A DNA stretch of 64,000 nt from assembly GCA_024291935.2 (NCBI GenBank), contig CM044307.1, positions 100,569,461 through 100,633,460 of the forward strand, written 5' to 3'. This DNA comes from Okapia johnstoni (taxonomy: Eukaryota > Chordata > Mammalia > Artiodactyla > Giraffidae). Of the stretch, positions 48,505 to 60,377 are shown piece by piece (the stretch's first letter is position 1; each line of letters begins with the position of its first letter). A program made the translations under genes and the position numbers. The notes beneath the pieces are model-generated. The model was given only the letters and a program-made list of their open reading frames with translations, had not been told where the DNA came from and ran no database searches.

Positions 48505-49770
48505 TCCATGGAAAAGGTTTACTCTACAAACATTCAAAATTCTCCAAGCCAGGCTTCAACAGTACGTGAACCGTGAACTTCTAGATGTTTAAGCTGGATT
48601 TAGAAAAGGCAGAGGAACCAGAGATCAAATTGCCAACATCCGCTGGATCATAGAAAAAGCAAGACAGTTCCAGAAAAACATCTACCTTTGCCTTATTGAC
48701 TACGCCAAAGCCTTTGACTGTGTGGATCACAGCAAACTGTGGAAAATTCTTAAAAGTGATGGGAATACCAGACCACCTGACCTGCCTCCTGAGAAATCTA
48801 TATGCCAGTCAAGAAGCAACAGTTAGAACCGGACATGGAACAGACTGGTTCCAAATCGGGAAAAGAAGTACGTCAAGGCTGTATACTGTCACCCTGTTTA
48901 TTTAACTTATATGCAGAGTACATCAAACGAAATGTTGGGCTGGATGAAGCACAAGCTGGAATCAAGATTGCCAGGAGAAATATCAATAACCTCAGATATG
49001 CAGATGACACAAACCTTATAGCAGAAAGTGAAGAACTAAAGAGCCTCTTGACGAAAGTGAAAGAGGAGAGTGAAAAGTTTGGCTTAAAACTCAACATTCA
49101 GAAAACTAAGATCATGGCATCCGGTCTCATCACTTCATGGCAAATAAATGGGGAAACAGTGCAAACAGTGACAGACTTTATTTTCTTGGGCTCCAAAATC
49201 ACTGCAGATGGTGACTACAGCCAGGTAATTAAAAGATGCTTGCTCCTTGGAAGAAAAGCTATGACCAACCTAGACAGCATATTAAAAAGCAGAGACATTA
49301 CTTTACCAACAAAGGTCCACCTAGTCAAGGCTATGGTTTTTCCAGTAGTCATGTATGGATGTCAGAGTTGGACTATAAAGAAAGCTAAGCACCGAAGAAT
49401 TGATGCTTTTGAACTGTGGTGTTGGAGAAGACTCTTGAGAGTCCCTTGGACTGCAAGGAGATCCAACCAGTCCATCCTAAAGGAAACCAGTCCTGAATAT
49501 TCATTGGAAAGACTGATGCTGAAGCTGAAACTCCAATACTTTGGCCACCTGATGCAAAGAACCGACTCACTGGAAAAGATCCTGATGCTGGGAAAGATTG
49601 AAGGCAGGAGGAGAAGGGAATGACAGAGGATGAGACGGTTGGATGGTATCACCGACATGATGGACATGAGTTTCAGCAGGCTCCAGGAGTTGGTGATGGA
49701 CAGGGAGGCCTGGCGTGCTGTAGTCCATGGGTTTGCAAAGAGTTGGACACGACTAAGCAACTGAACTGAA
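48505..49770 (+). mobile_element. BovB (RTE) LINE, copy 5, only plus-strand copy
   Basis: 5'-truncated BovB keeping a 273-codon open frame (48802-49623). It contains the reverse-transcriptase catalytic YADD at 48997-49008 (residues 66-69, in NLRYADDTNLIAES), then GLKLNIQKTKIMA, YGCQSWTIKKAK and the C-terminal LKLQYFGHLMQRTDSLEKIL. A frameshift near 48800 separates it from the upstream piece with IDYAKAFDCVDHSKLW, and a TGA at 49621-49623 ends it early. Best-preserved copy here, but not functional. Confidence 0.93.
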
Positions 49771-50002
49771 CAAACACTGCACCAAAGAAGCACCTGACTC
49801 TGAGATATTAGTAATAGTCAAGGGTGGAGGTGAGGCAGGGATCCTGCTGAAACCAGTGAAAATCTACATATAAAATAGCAGTATTTCCAGTCTCCTTCCC
49901 CAAGTAGATATCTTAAAATATTGAGGTGAAAAAAGTATATTAAATATTCCTCATATTTTGAGACTTATCAGATAGCTGTATGCAGTATTTATAATGGTTC
50001 CT

Positions 50003-50200
50003 GCTTCCCTGGTGGCTCAGGAAGTAAAGAATCCGCCTGCAATGCGGGAGACACAGGTTCAATCCCTGGGCTAGGAAGATCCCCTGGAGAAGGGAATGGC
50101 AACCCACCCCAGTAGTCTTGTCTGAAGAATCCCATGGACAGAGGAGCCTGGTAGGCCATGGGGCCGCAAAGAATCAGACATGACTGAGCAACCAACACTG
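50003..50200 (+). mobile_element. Bov-tA SINE
   Basis: 'gcttccctggtggctcagga' to 'gacatgactgagcaaccaac'; the usual 'gggctacagtccatgggg' part is shortened. Confidence 0.87.
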
Positions 50201-50204
50201 TTCA

Positions 50205-50848
50205 CCAAAAAGCCATATTTCAGTATTAAAAAAAAGACTTATTATGTTCAAGTTTATGTAGAAAGGGAGAGAAACAAGAAAGAAAGGGAATTATATTCAG
50301 AGGCTAGATGATCATCTTGTCAGGGAAACTTTAGGCAATTAATAAAAGGTAATTCAATACAATTTTAAACAGTCACAAAATGTTATATAATTGCTTTACT
50401 ATACATTAGAAATAATATAGCTAGTTTACAGAACCTACAACTTCAAAAATATTATTGCTTATCTAAGGCTAAGTTTAAAAACTATTAAGTAACTATTAAC
50501 TTAAGCACTTTGCAGAAACAGCAGATGTTATGTAAATGTCTGAACTTTGAGGCATACTACTGAAGAGACAATGACTAAACTGGATGGTAAAGTTAAGGTA
50601 CCATCCAGGTAAATGAAAATTACTTCAAACTTCAAAGATTCCTTCAATTTTGATTCTAGGAATATTTTTAATTGATATACTTTAGGAAGCAAAAGTTTTC
50701 TGGAAGTACATTGACATGACATAGGTTAAACAAAGTGATGCTTTTTCAGACACATTTTCCCAAGATACATTAGATAAAAAGTATTCTTTGAGTTATAGTA
50801 GCTTAAAGTTCTAAAAATTGGAAAATAGGTTAGATGAATAAGAAAGCA
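50205..50848. other. PAWR intron, no recognised element
   Basis: AT-rich intron; nothing recognised. Confidence 0.5.
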
Positions 50849-50862
50849 CTTAGATAAGGTAG

Positions 50863-51066
50863 GGGCTTCCACGGTGGCTCAGATGATAAAGAATCTGCCT
50901 GCAATGCGGGAGACCTGGGTTCAATCCCTGGGTTGGGAAGAACCCCTGGAGAAGGGAACAGCTACCCACTCCAATATTCTGGCCTGGAGAATTCCATGGA
51001 CAGAGGAGTCTGGCAGGGGTCCATGGGGTTGCAAAGAGTTGGACATGAATGAGCAACTTTCACACT
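50863..51066 (+). mobile_element. Bov-tA SINE with 13-bp duplication
   Basis: Plus-oriented copy bounded by a perfect TTAGATAAGGTAG (50850-50862 and 51067-51079). Confidence 0.92.
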
Positions 51067-51129
51067 TTAGATAAGGTAGAAAAGAGGAGAACTGTAAATT
51101 AAATTAATAGCAACTACCATTTAAAAAAA

Positions 51130-51385
51130 GAGTCTAACTGAAGGATAATTGTTTAACAATGTTGGGTTGGTTTCTGCCATAAATGTGAATCAGCCATCAG
51201 CATACATATATCTCCTCCCTCTCGAGCCTCCCTCCCAATAGCCAATCCCACCCATCTAGAAGGTCACAGAGCACCAGGCTGAGCTACCTGTGTTACACAG
51301 CAATTTCCCACTAGCTATCTATTTTACACCTGGTAATGTATATACTTCAATGTTACTCTCTCACTTCGTCCCATACATTCCTTCT
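51130..51385 (-). mobile_element. Cetartiodactyl L1 3' fragment
   Basis: 'ggttggtttctgccataaat', 'agaaggtcacagagcaccag', 'gctgagctacctgtgttaca' and 'cccactagctatctatttta' follow the cetartiodactyl L1 3' region read on the minus strand. Confidence 0.7.
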
Positions 51386-51389
51386 CCCA

Positions 51390-51502
51390 CTGAAACTATC
51401 ATTTATTGAGCTTCTACTACATACTAGGCACTGAATTAGCCAGGTAATAGAGGAAGTCTTTACACAACTCCCTTTTACAAATTAAAATTCCAAGACTCAG
51501 AA
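51390..51502 (-). repeat. MIR SINE fragment, split by Bov-tA
   Basis: 'tattgagcttctactacata' and 'ctaggcactgaattagccag', then 'caaattaaaattccaagact', follow minus MIR. It is cut at 51502 by the next element. Confidence 0.65.
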
Positions 51503-51673
51503 AGTGCTAGTCACTCAGTCGTGTCTGACTCTTTGTGACCCCATGGACTGTAGCCCACCAGGCTCCTCTGTCCATGGAATCCTCCAGGCAAGTATACTGG
51601 AGTGGGTAGCTTCTCTTCTCCAGGGGATCTTCCTGAACCAGGACTCGAACCCACATCTCCCGCATTGCAGGCA
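51503..51673 (-). mobile_element. Bov-tA SINE nested in MIR
   Basis: Minus-oriented copy flanked by GACTCAGAA (51494-51502 and 51674-51682), a perfect 9-bp duplication of MIR sequence. The far end of the tRNA head is truncated. Confidence 0.87.
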
Positions 51674-51682
51674 GACTCAGAA

Positions 51683-53629
51683 GTAATTTACTTAATGTTC
51701 CAGTTGGGGGAAAGAAGGGTTGCTGAATGGTAGAGAGTGTGATATAAGGGAAAAAAATATTTATTAATCCACTAAGTTTCACAATTACATTCCCAATACT
51801 AAAATTTCCTACATTCCTACGCTCCTAACATTTGGAAATCTGCATAAAAACCCATAAAGTAAATGACTAAAGACTAATAGGTAAACAAAGACTGAAGACT
51901 AGTAGGTAAGCAAATGGCCAATAAATTAAATTTACTCCATTTTGCACTCCACAGAGGTACTGTACTCAGATAAAAAACTTTGATTTGATAAAATATAATC
52001 AAATGTTCATCTTATCATAGCTGAGGACTTAATTACATTGCTAGTTCAGCCAATGAAAAGACATAGCAAAAAAATGGCCAAAACTTCTCAAATGGTCACA
52101 CTTTCAATTAAATGAAGTCAGAAGTTACTGAGCAGCTCAACCAAACAACAGAAACTGACATATGCTTTATAATTCTATGATCTGTGTCTTTAAAATGTCA
52201 CAGAAAGTTTAGCAGTTAAACAAACTCTCTACGTTTTCAGAAATCCTCTGATATTTGCATTATCATAAAAAGCAGTAATTCTGTAAAACTGAAGGGAGAT
52301 TCTACTATTCATGCTTTTAAAATGTGCTTTTAATTTTTCTGACTACTAAAGGCTATAATAATGTCACTTGGATAACAGGAAGCTGAGTGAGCATCTGAGG
52401 GTAAAAGGAATGTTTTCACAGGCGCAATTGGTAAATACCACTGGCTCTAGATGAGCATTCTTTCCTAACTGGAAGCCAATCACAATTTAACTTTTAAAAT
52501 CTCCTTGTTACATAGAGCAATGGGAGATCATATTATCTGAATTACCCCTTCACATAAAACCCAAAGGTTGAACTAATACTTTAAACATAATCAACATCTG
52601 CTCCTTTTTACTGTGCTTCCAACTGAGTCCATACCCTGAGTCAAGATTTAGCTCAACTAGTCAACAGACTTAGATGTTAATTCTCTGGTTTGGGATTTAC
52701 AAAAAGCTGATTTTTATACTCCATGCTTTCCATTTTGATTATGCAAACATTCAGTTTGCAAGCTACAGTATCTCACCAGTGCTCTCAGAGAAGAATAGCT
52801 TGTGATACCCAGTTCAAACTTTAACATCATAGCACTCCTTCACTATATTACAGAACAGCAGTGTGAGTGAGGCTAGTATGGCATGGGAAGACAATTCAAT
52901 ACAAACACATTTTATAGCTATGAATCTGCAACCAATAAATCTAGGAAACTTGGATACTAGAGTAAATGCTCTTGAACAGAGAAAACTAGATGCCTGAGAA
53001 ATGAATAAAGCATAATCACAAGAAATAAATACAAATTTTAAAATAAAGCAAATTATTACATTTCCGAAACTTAAAGTAATTTTCTTTCTTCACACTTAAG
53101 ATTTTTATGCTAAGTGATGAACAGAATATATACCATAAACATGAACAGGCAATTCGGGAAATACAAATAGCAACTAATTGTAATGTAAACACATACAATT
53201 TCAAAGAAAGGCAAATTACCAACCAAAAGAGAACTGGTTACAGCAATTATGGCACATATATAATTTGCATTTGAAGCTTTCCCTTCCAGGCCTGAATCCT
53301 GGATCCCAGCCCTCAGGCTCTCATATCTCAGCTCTGTCTTTCAACACAGTTGTCTCGTGGTATTTCAGCTTAGATCCGGCTGGATCATCCGACTATTCTC
53401 AAATCCAGGCTGGACTCATGAAACAAAGCCTCAAGTGACAATGAGAAAAATCAAGGAAGAGTCAGTCCTGAAGCTTAGGTCCCTTGATCCCCTTCTATGG
53501 TGGATTTCTGAACCACTTTTGTAAAACACTAGAAGCGACTGATACAATCAGTATTTTGAATTTGTGCGATAGTAAATTCAGCACAAAAGGAAAGAAAAGG
53601 AAGCAACAGTGTCATTTGATAAACAAAAA
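51683..53629. other. PAWR intron, no recognised element
   Basis: About 1.9 kb without a recognised repeat, including a less AT-rich part at 53270-53420. Confidence 0.45.
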
Positions 53630-54015
53630 ATTGTATACATGTATAGTGGAATATTATTCACCCTTGATAAGGAAATTCTGACACATGCTACAACACAGAT
53701 GAAACTTTGAAGATATCATGCTAAATGAAATAAACCAGTAATGAACAAATATGTAGATATGAATCTACTTCTGTGTGGCACCTGAAGTATTCAAATTCAG
53801 GGACAGAAAGAATGGTGGCTGCTGGGAGAAGGAGGCAGCCAGGCAGGTAAAATAAGGAGTTACTGCTTGATGGAGTTTCAGTTTGGGAAGAAGAATAAAA
53901 AAATGGTTGCTTGACAATGTAAATATACTTAATGCACTGAACTGTACATTTTAAGATAGTTAACATGGCAAATTTTATGTTATGTATTATGTATTTTACC
54001 ACAATAAAAATAGGA
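53630..54015 (+). repeat. Old L1 3' UTR
   Basis: 'gtggaatattattcaccctt', 'ggtggctgctgggagaagga', 'aatgcactgaactgtacatt' and 'gttatgtattatgtatttta' before 'ccacaataaaaa' follow the 3' end of mid-age mammalian L1 in plus orientation. Confidence 0.75.
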
Positions 54016-55994
54016 AAAGGAAAGATAAAAACAATTTAAGCCCACATCTGCAAAGACCCTGAAAAACTTTGAAGAACATTAGTGGCATTTAAGTATTTAA
54101 TACACCAAGCAACACAGAGATGCTCATTGGCTAAATATACCTTGTAACGCAGACCACAACCTAACAAATATGAGTATTTGAGCTGATTAAAGAAAGGCTT
54201 TCAAAAAGAGTCACTCTGAATTGATTATATAAAAAAGCTTCAGATTTGTGAGTCTGTAGGGAATGTGTTTTCAAAAGCTCTCTGGAAAGAGTTCAATCAT
54301 AAAAAAAGACAAAAATATGGACCATCATGCATGCACTTACTTCATTTTCCAACCTCTATGTTAACCTGTCCCTAAAATGTATTTACAAAGAATGCAGCAA
54401 ATCTTGTCATCAATCACCATGAGAAAACCTTTGGCAGGGACACTGTGCATTCCTGGGAGGATTTAAATTAGTTTGTGAGGGACGGAAACCTGGCTTAAAA
54501 GCAAAGAATTGGACTTAGGATTTGACAAAGAGTTTCTTTTCTGAGGAACTTAACAGGTTCTATGGTGAGTTTTCACATTTATTTTCTCCATCATTAGCAA
54601 AGACACAAAATAACAAAGAATTTCAATTAAAATGTTCCTTTGATAATTTTCTACACATTATTGTGTTATCTGTCTACAACAATACAGTATTTGAGATCAC
54701 ATTTCTGCTTTAAGCATAAAGGGGACTAAATTAAATATTCCAAATGCAGGAAATCCTGTTTCAACTGTATCACTTAAAATTCTGAACTGATCTACTTACA
54801 AGAGTTCTCTACCACAAAGTAGGATAATTTTTTTAATTGATGCAATGTCAATCTCCTTCAACACTTTTCCTGTGAACGTATCAGTATTTATTTAAAAAAA
54901 AACCTATCTTTCATCAATTTCAAATTCTAGTTTACTTTTTAAACTGTTAGTTTGACGAATTATTTTAACTGTAGACAACAGGCAACTTAATCTAATTCGT
55001 AATTTTTAGTTAAGGCCTAAAAACTCAAGTTGTTCTAAAGGATCCTTACACATAGCATGGTAAATCACAGAAACGCAAGTACTCTAGAGGCACTCTGTGA
55101 ATAACATGCACTCTTCCTGTAAGAGTCAAACTGTCACATCAGCTTAATTTAAGTAGTCAAACATATTGAAGAGCTGCTGCAAACCTGAGAGAACAAGATT
55201 AACAAAAATAAATTGACAGTCCTTGAAGAACAGAAATGGGGAAAACCAAGAAGATGCTTGTGATAATAGTGGAATATTCCAGTACTGTGACTCAGGGAAA
55301 TAATACCCTTATTGGCACAAAAATAGGGATTAGAATAATGGATGAAAGTCTACCCACAATCGCAGCACCCTCCATTTATATAAATAATATGTTTAAATGT
55401 GACTACACTTAAATTTTATCTTAATTACAAATACTATTTCACTCAAGTATCAGCAAAGAATGTGTGTGCTTCCCCAAGGGGGAACACGTGGACTAGCCAA
55501 TCCAAAATAGTTGTACTATGGCCAAAAATAACAACAAGAATATCAGTAATAAGGTAGTACCTATAATCAGTATATTAAAAAGAGAGGCTATGGTCAAATA
55601 TAACGGACAAAGCTTTACAATAATTCTAAGACAATGGCTCAAAAGATAGCCCTCTTGTTCCTTTGTGTAAAACGTGTTCCTCCTTCCCATAAATCAATCA
55701 ACCATGGAAGACTCTTAAGATGGAAAGCTCCTCAAAAAGCCTAATTCTGGTGTTGCTTTACCACCCCTTGGGAGAGGGAATTATCACTTGGGTTCTGGGG
55801 ACTGCAATATTTAAATGCCCTTTCTTTCCTCCTCAGTAACAGTGAAGGAATCTGCAATAGTTTCAGCGTGTGAAGTATTGCTATTGTACTGAGAGGGGGT
55901 GGGGGGCGGAAAGAATCAAGGAAATAAAAGGAAGTACAAGTTTGTTTTCATTAAAATTTCTTAACACCACAGTTAGTTTTCTAATGCATTTACT
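54016..55994. other. PAWR intron, no recognised element
   Basis: About 2 kb of AT-rich intron. No repeat recognised; the open frames here are short. Confidence 0.45.
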
Positions 55995-56115
55995 CTTGCT
56001 AAAAAGTACAATCTCAGGCCGCACCCCACCCCACCTCACCCTCAATTTCAACAAAATCTGCATTTTTACAAAAGCTTCAGGTGATTTGCACATAAGATTA
56101 AATCTGAGGGATCCT
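55995..56115 (+). repeat. MER5-like hAT element fragment
   Basis: 'ctcaggccgcaccccacccc', 'aaaatctgcatttttacaaa' and 'agcttcaggtgatttgcaca' follow the MER5A pattern of short hAT-Charlie elements. Confidence 0.6.
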
Positions 56116-56329
56116 GACAGCCAGACACCCAAAAGCCCCACACCTCATTACATATTACTACTTTCCAAATATTTTAAAACTTCAGAATGGAAGTATGAAA
56201 GCAACTCAAAATCTGAACACAGCTCTGATACTGGAGAAAGTGTTGAACTAACTAAAAATTCTGGACTTCCTAAACCCTTTTCCAACAGGAAAATTGTATG
56301 AATTTATTTGTATTTTGAAATCTAGCTCG

Positions 56330-56620
56330 GACAAGATGGAGAACAGACTGGGGGCAGATAAATTAATTAGGAGCTACTACCGTGATCCAAATGAGTGATA
56401 TCGGTGGCATGAAATAGGACAGTTGTCATTAGGATATGAGAGAAGTAGATAAATCTGAGCAATATCTAGGAACTGAAGGTGACAACATGCGGTGAATGAA
56501 TGGATGTGACATGGAGGTGGGGCAGGGAAATATGGAAGATATTCACATAATTCAGAATATTAATATCAGTAAATTGGAAGAGTTAGGTAGATGGCCGCAC
56601 TATTCATTCACAACAACACA
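56330..56620 (+). repeat. Ancient interspersed repeat, same family as 12010-12480
   Basis: 'ggagaacagactgggggcag', 'gtgatccaaatgagtgatat' and 'gcggtgaatgaatggatgtg' follow the same unnamed old repeat pattern. Tentative. Confidence 0.35.
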
Positions 56621-57132
56621 AAAACAATAGGGTTTAGCAGAGAAGACTATATATTTTTAGGGAGAAAAAGCAGAAATGTTTAGTAGACAGACTGACACAC
56701 AAGTATTAAATAAGCTCGAGAGGAAAAGAGGCACTGGAAATAGAGATTCATCAATTAACAGAAATGACATCCACTCTGGCCAAGTTGGAGAAACAAGGAC
56801 CAGATTTACCTGCCTGCCTGAAACAACAACATAGATAAAATGCATGAAACAATGGTTTTCGGACAGTAACTAGAAGCACACAATAATGCATACTGAGAGA
56901 CAGAAAACTAAGGGTGACTCTGCAGTTACTTCTTCGAGAGAGTTTCCAGAGTACAGCACAGTGAGAAAGCACCTGGGCAGAGACCAGTAATCTCCTTGAA
57001 CTGAAGAAGTGGATGTGGGAGTCCAGAAAGGCCAAGGTAGCTAGAGCAGGCAGAGCAGAGTTCTGAACAGAAAAGAGCGGCACAAAAATCTCCAGGGATC
57101 TGAAAGGGTCTTCTCTCTAGATTTCAGCCAGG
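56621..57132. other. PAWR intron, no recognised element
   Basis: No repeat recognised. Overlapping short open frames on the minus strand are unsupported. Confidence 0.45.
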
Positions 57133-57139
57133 CAATGAC

Positions 57140-57347
57140 GCTTCCCTGGGGGTTCAGTGGTAAAGAACCCACCTGCCAATGCAGGAAATTCAGCTTCAAT
57201 GCCTGGACTGGGAAGATCCCCTGGAGAAGGAAACGGCAACCCACTCAGGTGTTCTTGTGTGGAGAATCCCATGGACAGAGGAGCCTGGCGGGCTACAGTC
57301 CGTGAGGTTGCAAAATAGTCAGCAGACACAATTCAGCAACTAAACAA
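57140..57347 (+). mobile_element. Bov-tA SINE
   Basis: 'cttccctgggggttcagtgg' to 'attcagcaactaaacaa', with CAATGAC at 57133-57139 and 57348-57354 as the probable duplication. Confidence 0.88.
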
Positions 57348-57359
57348 CAATGACCAGTG

Positions 57360-57920
57360 CATGCACATGAGGATGCACCCCAAGGCTAATCCATCTGAGA
57401 GGATTAGTGGGAAACTAATACAAGCCAAACAACTATGCTAAATGAAGCCAGATTTTTTCTTTAATGTTTATTTGTTTGGCTGAGCCAGGTCTTAGTTGCA
57501 GCATGCAGGATATTCAATTGTGCCATGTGAACTCCTAGTTGCAGCATGTAGGGTCTAGCTCCCTGACCAGGATTCAAACCTAAGCCCTTTGCACTGGGAG
57601 CACAGAGTCTTAGCCACCACACCACCAGGAAAGTCTCAAAGCCAGATTTTAAACAGTATACCCTGTATGATTACATTTATACAAAATTCTAGAAAATGCC
57701 AAGTAATCCATTGTAACAGAAAGCAGATCAGTGGTTTCCTTGGATGGGGGAGAAATTACAAAGGATTATGGGTAAACTTTTGGGGGTAATGGACATATTC
57801 AATATCTTGGTTGTTATAATGGTTTCATGGGTGTACACATGTCAAAACTTATCAAATGGTACATTTCAAATTTATGCAGTTTATCATATGTCAATCTATC
57901 TCCACAAAGAAATTAAATTA
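57360..57920 (+). repeat. Old L1 3' end split by a CHR SINE
   Basis: After the CHR, 'gtatgattacatttatacaa', 'gatcagtggtttccttggat' and 'gggtgtacacatgtcaaaac' are classic old L1 3' sequence. The 5' part is at 57360-57456. Confidence 0.7.
57457..57638 (-). mobile_element. CHR-type SINE nested in L1
   Basis: Minus-oriented CHR ('tttggctgagccaggtctta' to 'ccaccacaccaccaggaaag') with a perfect 12-bp AAGCCAGATTTT (57445-57456 and 57639-57650). Confidence 0.9.
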
Positions 57921-59093
57921 TCAACATATATGCAGAAACTAAAGCTACAGGAGTGGTTGAGATTGCTGAGCAATTATATACAGATTCAGAAGAAAGCCTA
58001 GGAAAGGACCACAAAGAATACCAACATTTAATAATTAATAAAGCAAAGAAATTATGGAGTGTGTTCAAAGAATTAGAGAAGAAACTTGGAGAATGAGGCA
58101 TAACTGAAGCAAAGAAAAAAGTTTTCTCTCAGGGAGTCTTTCAAGGAAAGAGCAATCTGTAACGTCAAATGTGGGATAAATCCTCGAAAAAGTTCAATGT
58201 ACAGAAGAGAACAAGATTATGAGGTAGGCTTGGTGTACCTCATAGGTAGGAGAAAGAACACCAAGGCAGCCATCCTTGATCAAATAATATGCTTCTATAA
58301 CTAGAAAGAGAGTAAATAATGTATTTAAGGTTAATACAGTTAAGAAAAATCGTGAATCCTAGATGCTAGTAGATTATTTTTCATCTGGCCCTGGCACCCT
58401 CCTAACTAATATGCTATATTTAACATAAACAACAGTAATTAACTGCCCTTGAGTCTTTAAAGGAAATTAATTCAGATTCAAGCTAAGAGTTATTAATGCA
58501 TATACTCATTAAGCATGAGAGGAAGTCCAACTTGAAGGTCTATCTTCCCATCTAAATTTAACAGGCAACTAAATACTTGAAATTCTTCCAGTTTTTCTTT
58601 TTTGATGAGTAATAGGGTTATTTATGTTCATCCTATTAGACAACGAAGCAGAGTAAGATTTTTTTGCCTCATGTTAGAATAAAAATTTATGTTTATATAC
58701 AGATGCACATCAGTACACATAAGAATTTAATTTCGTAAATTAAATTAAATGAACTATCTTCCAAACAAATGCAGATTTATATATCTAACATTAAAATTCC
58801 AAGAGACTAAACCAGTCATCCTTCAAAGTAAATAATACAAGTAGTCATGTTTTAATTGCTTCTTTAAAATGTTTACACAGATAGAATTTGTAACTGTTTT
58901 TGTTTCATTTTGGAATATTTATTAAATTCAATCTGTTAAGTCTCTTGACTATTAACATACTTATAAAAATCTAAGCTCGAGAGATTTTTTATAAAAATCT
59001 CTAATACTTTGCAGCAGGAGCATTTTAGATACTCGACTAAATAGGTCAATGTAGAAGGCCAAATTCTGCTTATTATTCACAAAACAGAAGCAA
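57921..59093. other. PAWR intron, possible old repeat at 57960-58240
   Basis: 57960-58240 may be a further piece of the old family at 12010-12480 ('aagaattagagaagaaactt', 'gcaatctgtaacgtcaaatg'). The remainder is AT-rich intron. Confidence 0.35.
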
Positions 59094-59104
59094 GCTTTAT
59101 TTGT

Positions 59105-59250
59105 CTATTTTTTATTATTTATTTATTTATATGGCTGTGCCATGTCTTAGTTGGGGCATGTGGGATCCAGTTCCCTGACTAGGATGAAACCCGGGCCACC
59201 TTGCATTGAGAGCATGGAGTCTTAAGCCACTGGACCACCAAGGAAGTCCC
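59105..59250 (-). mobile_element. CHR-type SINE
   Basis: Minus-oriented ('tatggctgtgccatgtctta' to 'ctggaccaccaaggaagtcc') with a perfect 11-bp GCTTTATTTGT (59094-59104 and 59251-59261). Confidence 0.9.
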
Positions 59251-59285
59251 GCTTTATTTGTTCCTTTCATTACAAACACTGGCCC

Positions 59286-59478
59286 TGGGACATCCCTGCT
59301 GGTCCAGTGGTTAACACTTCACCTTCCAATGCAGAGGGTGCAGGTTCGATTCCTGGTCAGGGGGCTAAGATCCAATATGCCCTATGGCCAAGAAATCAGG
59401 ACATAAACAACAGAAGCAATATTGTAACAAATTCAATAAAGACTTAATTGAAAACAAACAAACAAACAAACAAAAAAC
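59286..59478 (+). mobile_element. CHR-type SINE with (AAAC)n tail
   Basis: 'ctgggacatccctgctggtc', 'ttcgattcctggtcaggggg' and 'caataaagacttaattgaaa', then an (AAAC)n stretch at about 59452-59474. Confidence 0.82.
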
Positions 59479-59959
59479 ACTTACCCTGCTCTCTACCTCA
59501 TCTTAGGAGCTTCATCTCCATGTATACAGTAGTAATAAACGTCTGGAGAAAGCCCGTGAGCTCACAATATTGTCCAGATCAACTAATTCTAAAAAAAACT
59601 AAACTGTTAAAAAATTTCACAGTAAATCTGATTTTAAAAATACGGACATTTCTATCTGTAATCATTCATAACATCAGTTATATTCGTATATAATTTAAGA
59701 GAAAGGAAATAAGCTATAGTAGCTTGAGACCATTCATTCATTAAAAAACTTATCAGTGATACAGACAGATGAGAAGTTCTAAAAAATTACTATCTGTGAT
59801 TTTTAGTAAGGTGTCAGTGGCTCATTCTCGTTTCATCTTTTTTCCTGATATTTAACAAAAGAGAGCATTTGGGTTGGAAAGATCACATACTCTCCAAAAG
59901 CAGTTTTACAAATTATAAGAGATTAAAGGCGGAAGTGGGAGGGGTGGGCCTGGAAACAA
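59479..59959. other. PAWR intron, no recognised element
   Basis: AT-rich intron; nothing recognised. Confidence 0.5.
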
Positions 59960-59970
59960 AAGATTCACTC

Positions 59971-60377
59971 TTCTTTTGGTGCTCGTGGTGGCGGGCGCGG
60001 GGGATATTATTATTATTGGGCTTCCCAAGTGACTCAATGGTAAAGAATCCACCTGCCAGTGTGCCAATGCACAAGATGTAGGTTCAATCCCTGGGTCAGG
60101 AAGAGCCCCTAGAGAAGGGAATGGCTACCCACTCCAGTATTTTCGCCTGGAGAATTCCATGGACAGAGGAGAGACTGGTGGGCTAGAGTCCACAGTCTCA
60201 AAGAGTCAGACACAACTAAGCACACACACGTTATTATTAAATACTCATTTATTTTATTTATTTGGTAGCACAAGGTCTTAGTTGTGGCATGTGGGATTTA
60301 GTTTCCTGATGGGATCAAACTTGGACCCCTTACATTGGAAGCACCAAGTCTTAGCCAACGAACCACCAAGAAGTCCC
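59971..60377 (-). mobile_element. Composite insertion: CHR SINE with Bov-tA inside
   Basis: The composite is bounded by a perfect 11-bp AAGATTCACTC (59960-59970 and 60378-60388). The minus CHR body and head lie at about 60231-60377 ('caaggtcttagttgtggcat' to 'accaccaagaagtccc'). Its low-coordinate end carries an unusual GC-rich leader (about 59978-60004) and an ATT repeat in which a Bov-tA landed. Confidence 0.75.
60017..60230 (+). mobile_element. Bov-tA SINE inside the CHR ATT repeat
   Basis: 'gggcttcccaagtgactcaa' to 'cacaactaagcacacacacg', flanked on both sides by TTATTATT, which serves as target and probable duplication. Confidence 0.85.

Noticed and set aside
48802..49623. 273-codon ORF as a cellular gene
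   Set aside because: It is BovB reverse transcriptase with YADD, frameshifted upstream and stopped early.
55870..56301. 143-codon ORF, the longest outside obvious L1/BovB
   Set aside because: It overlaps a MER5-like repeat, has no recognisable domain, no splice context and no partner. Chance ORF most likely.
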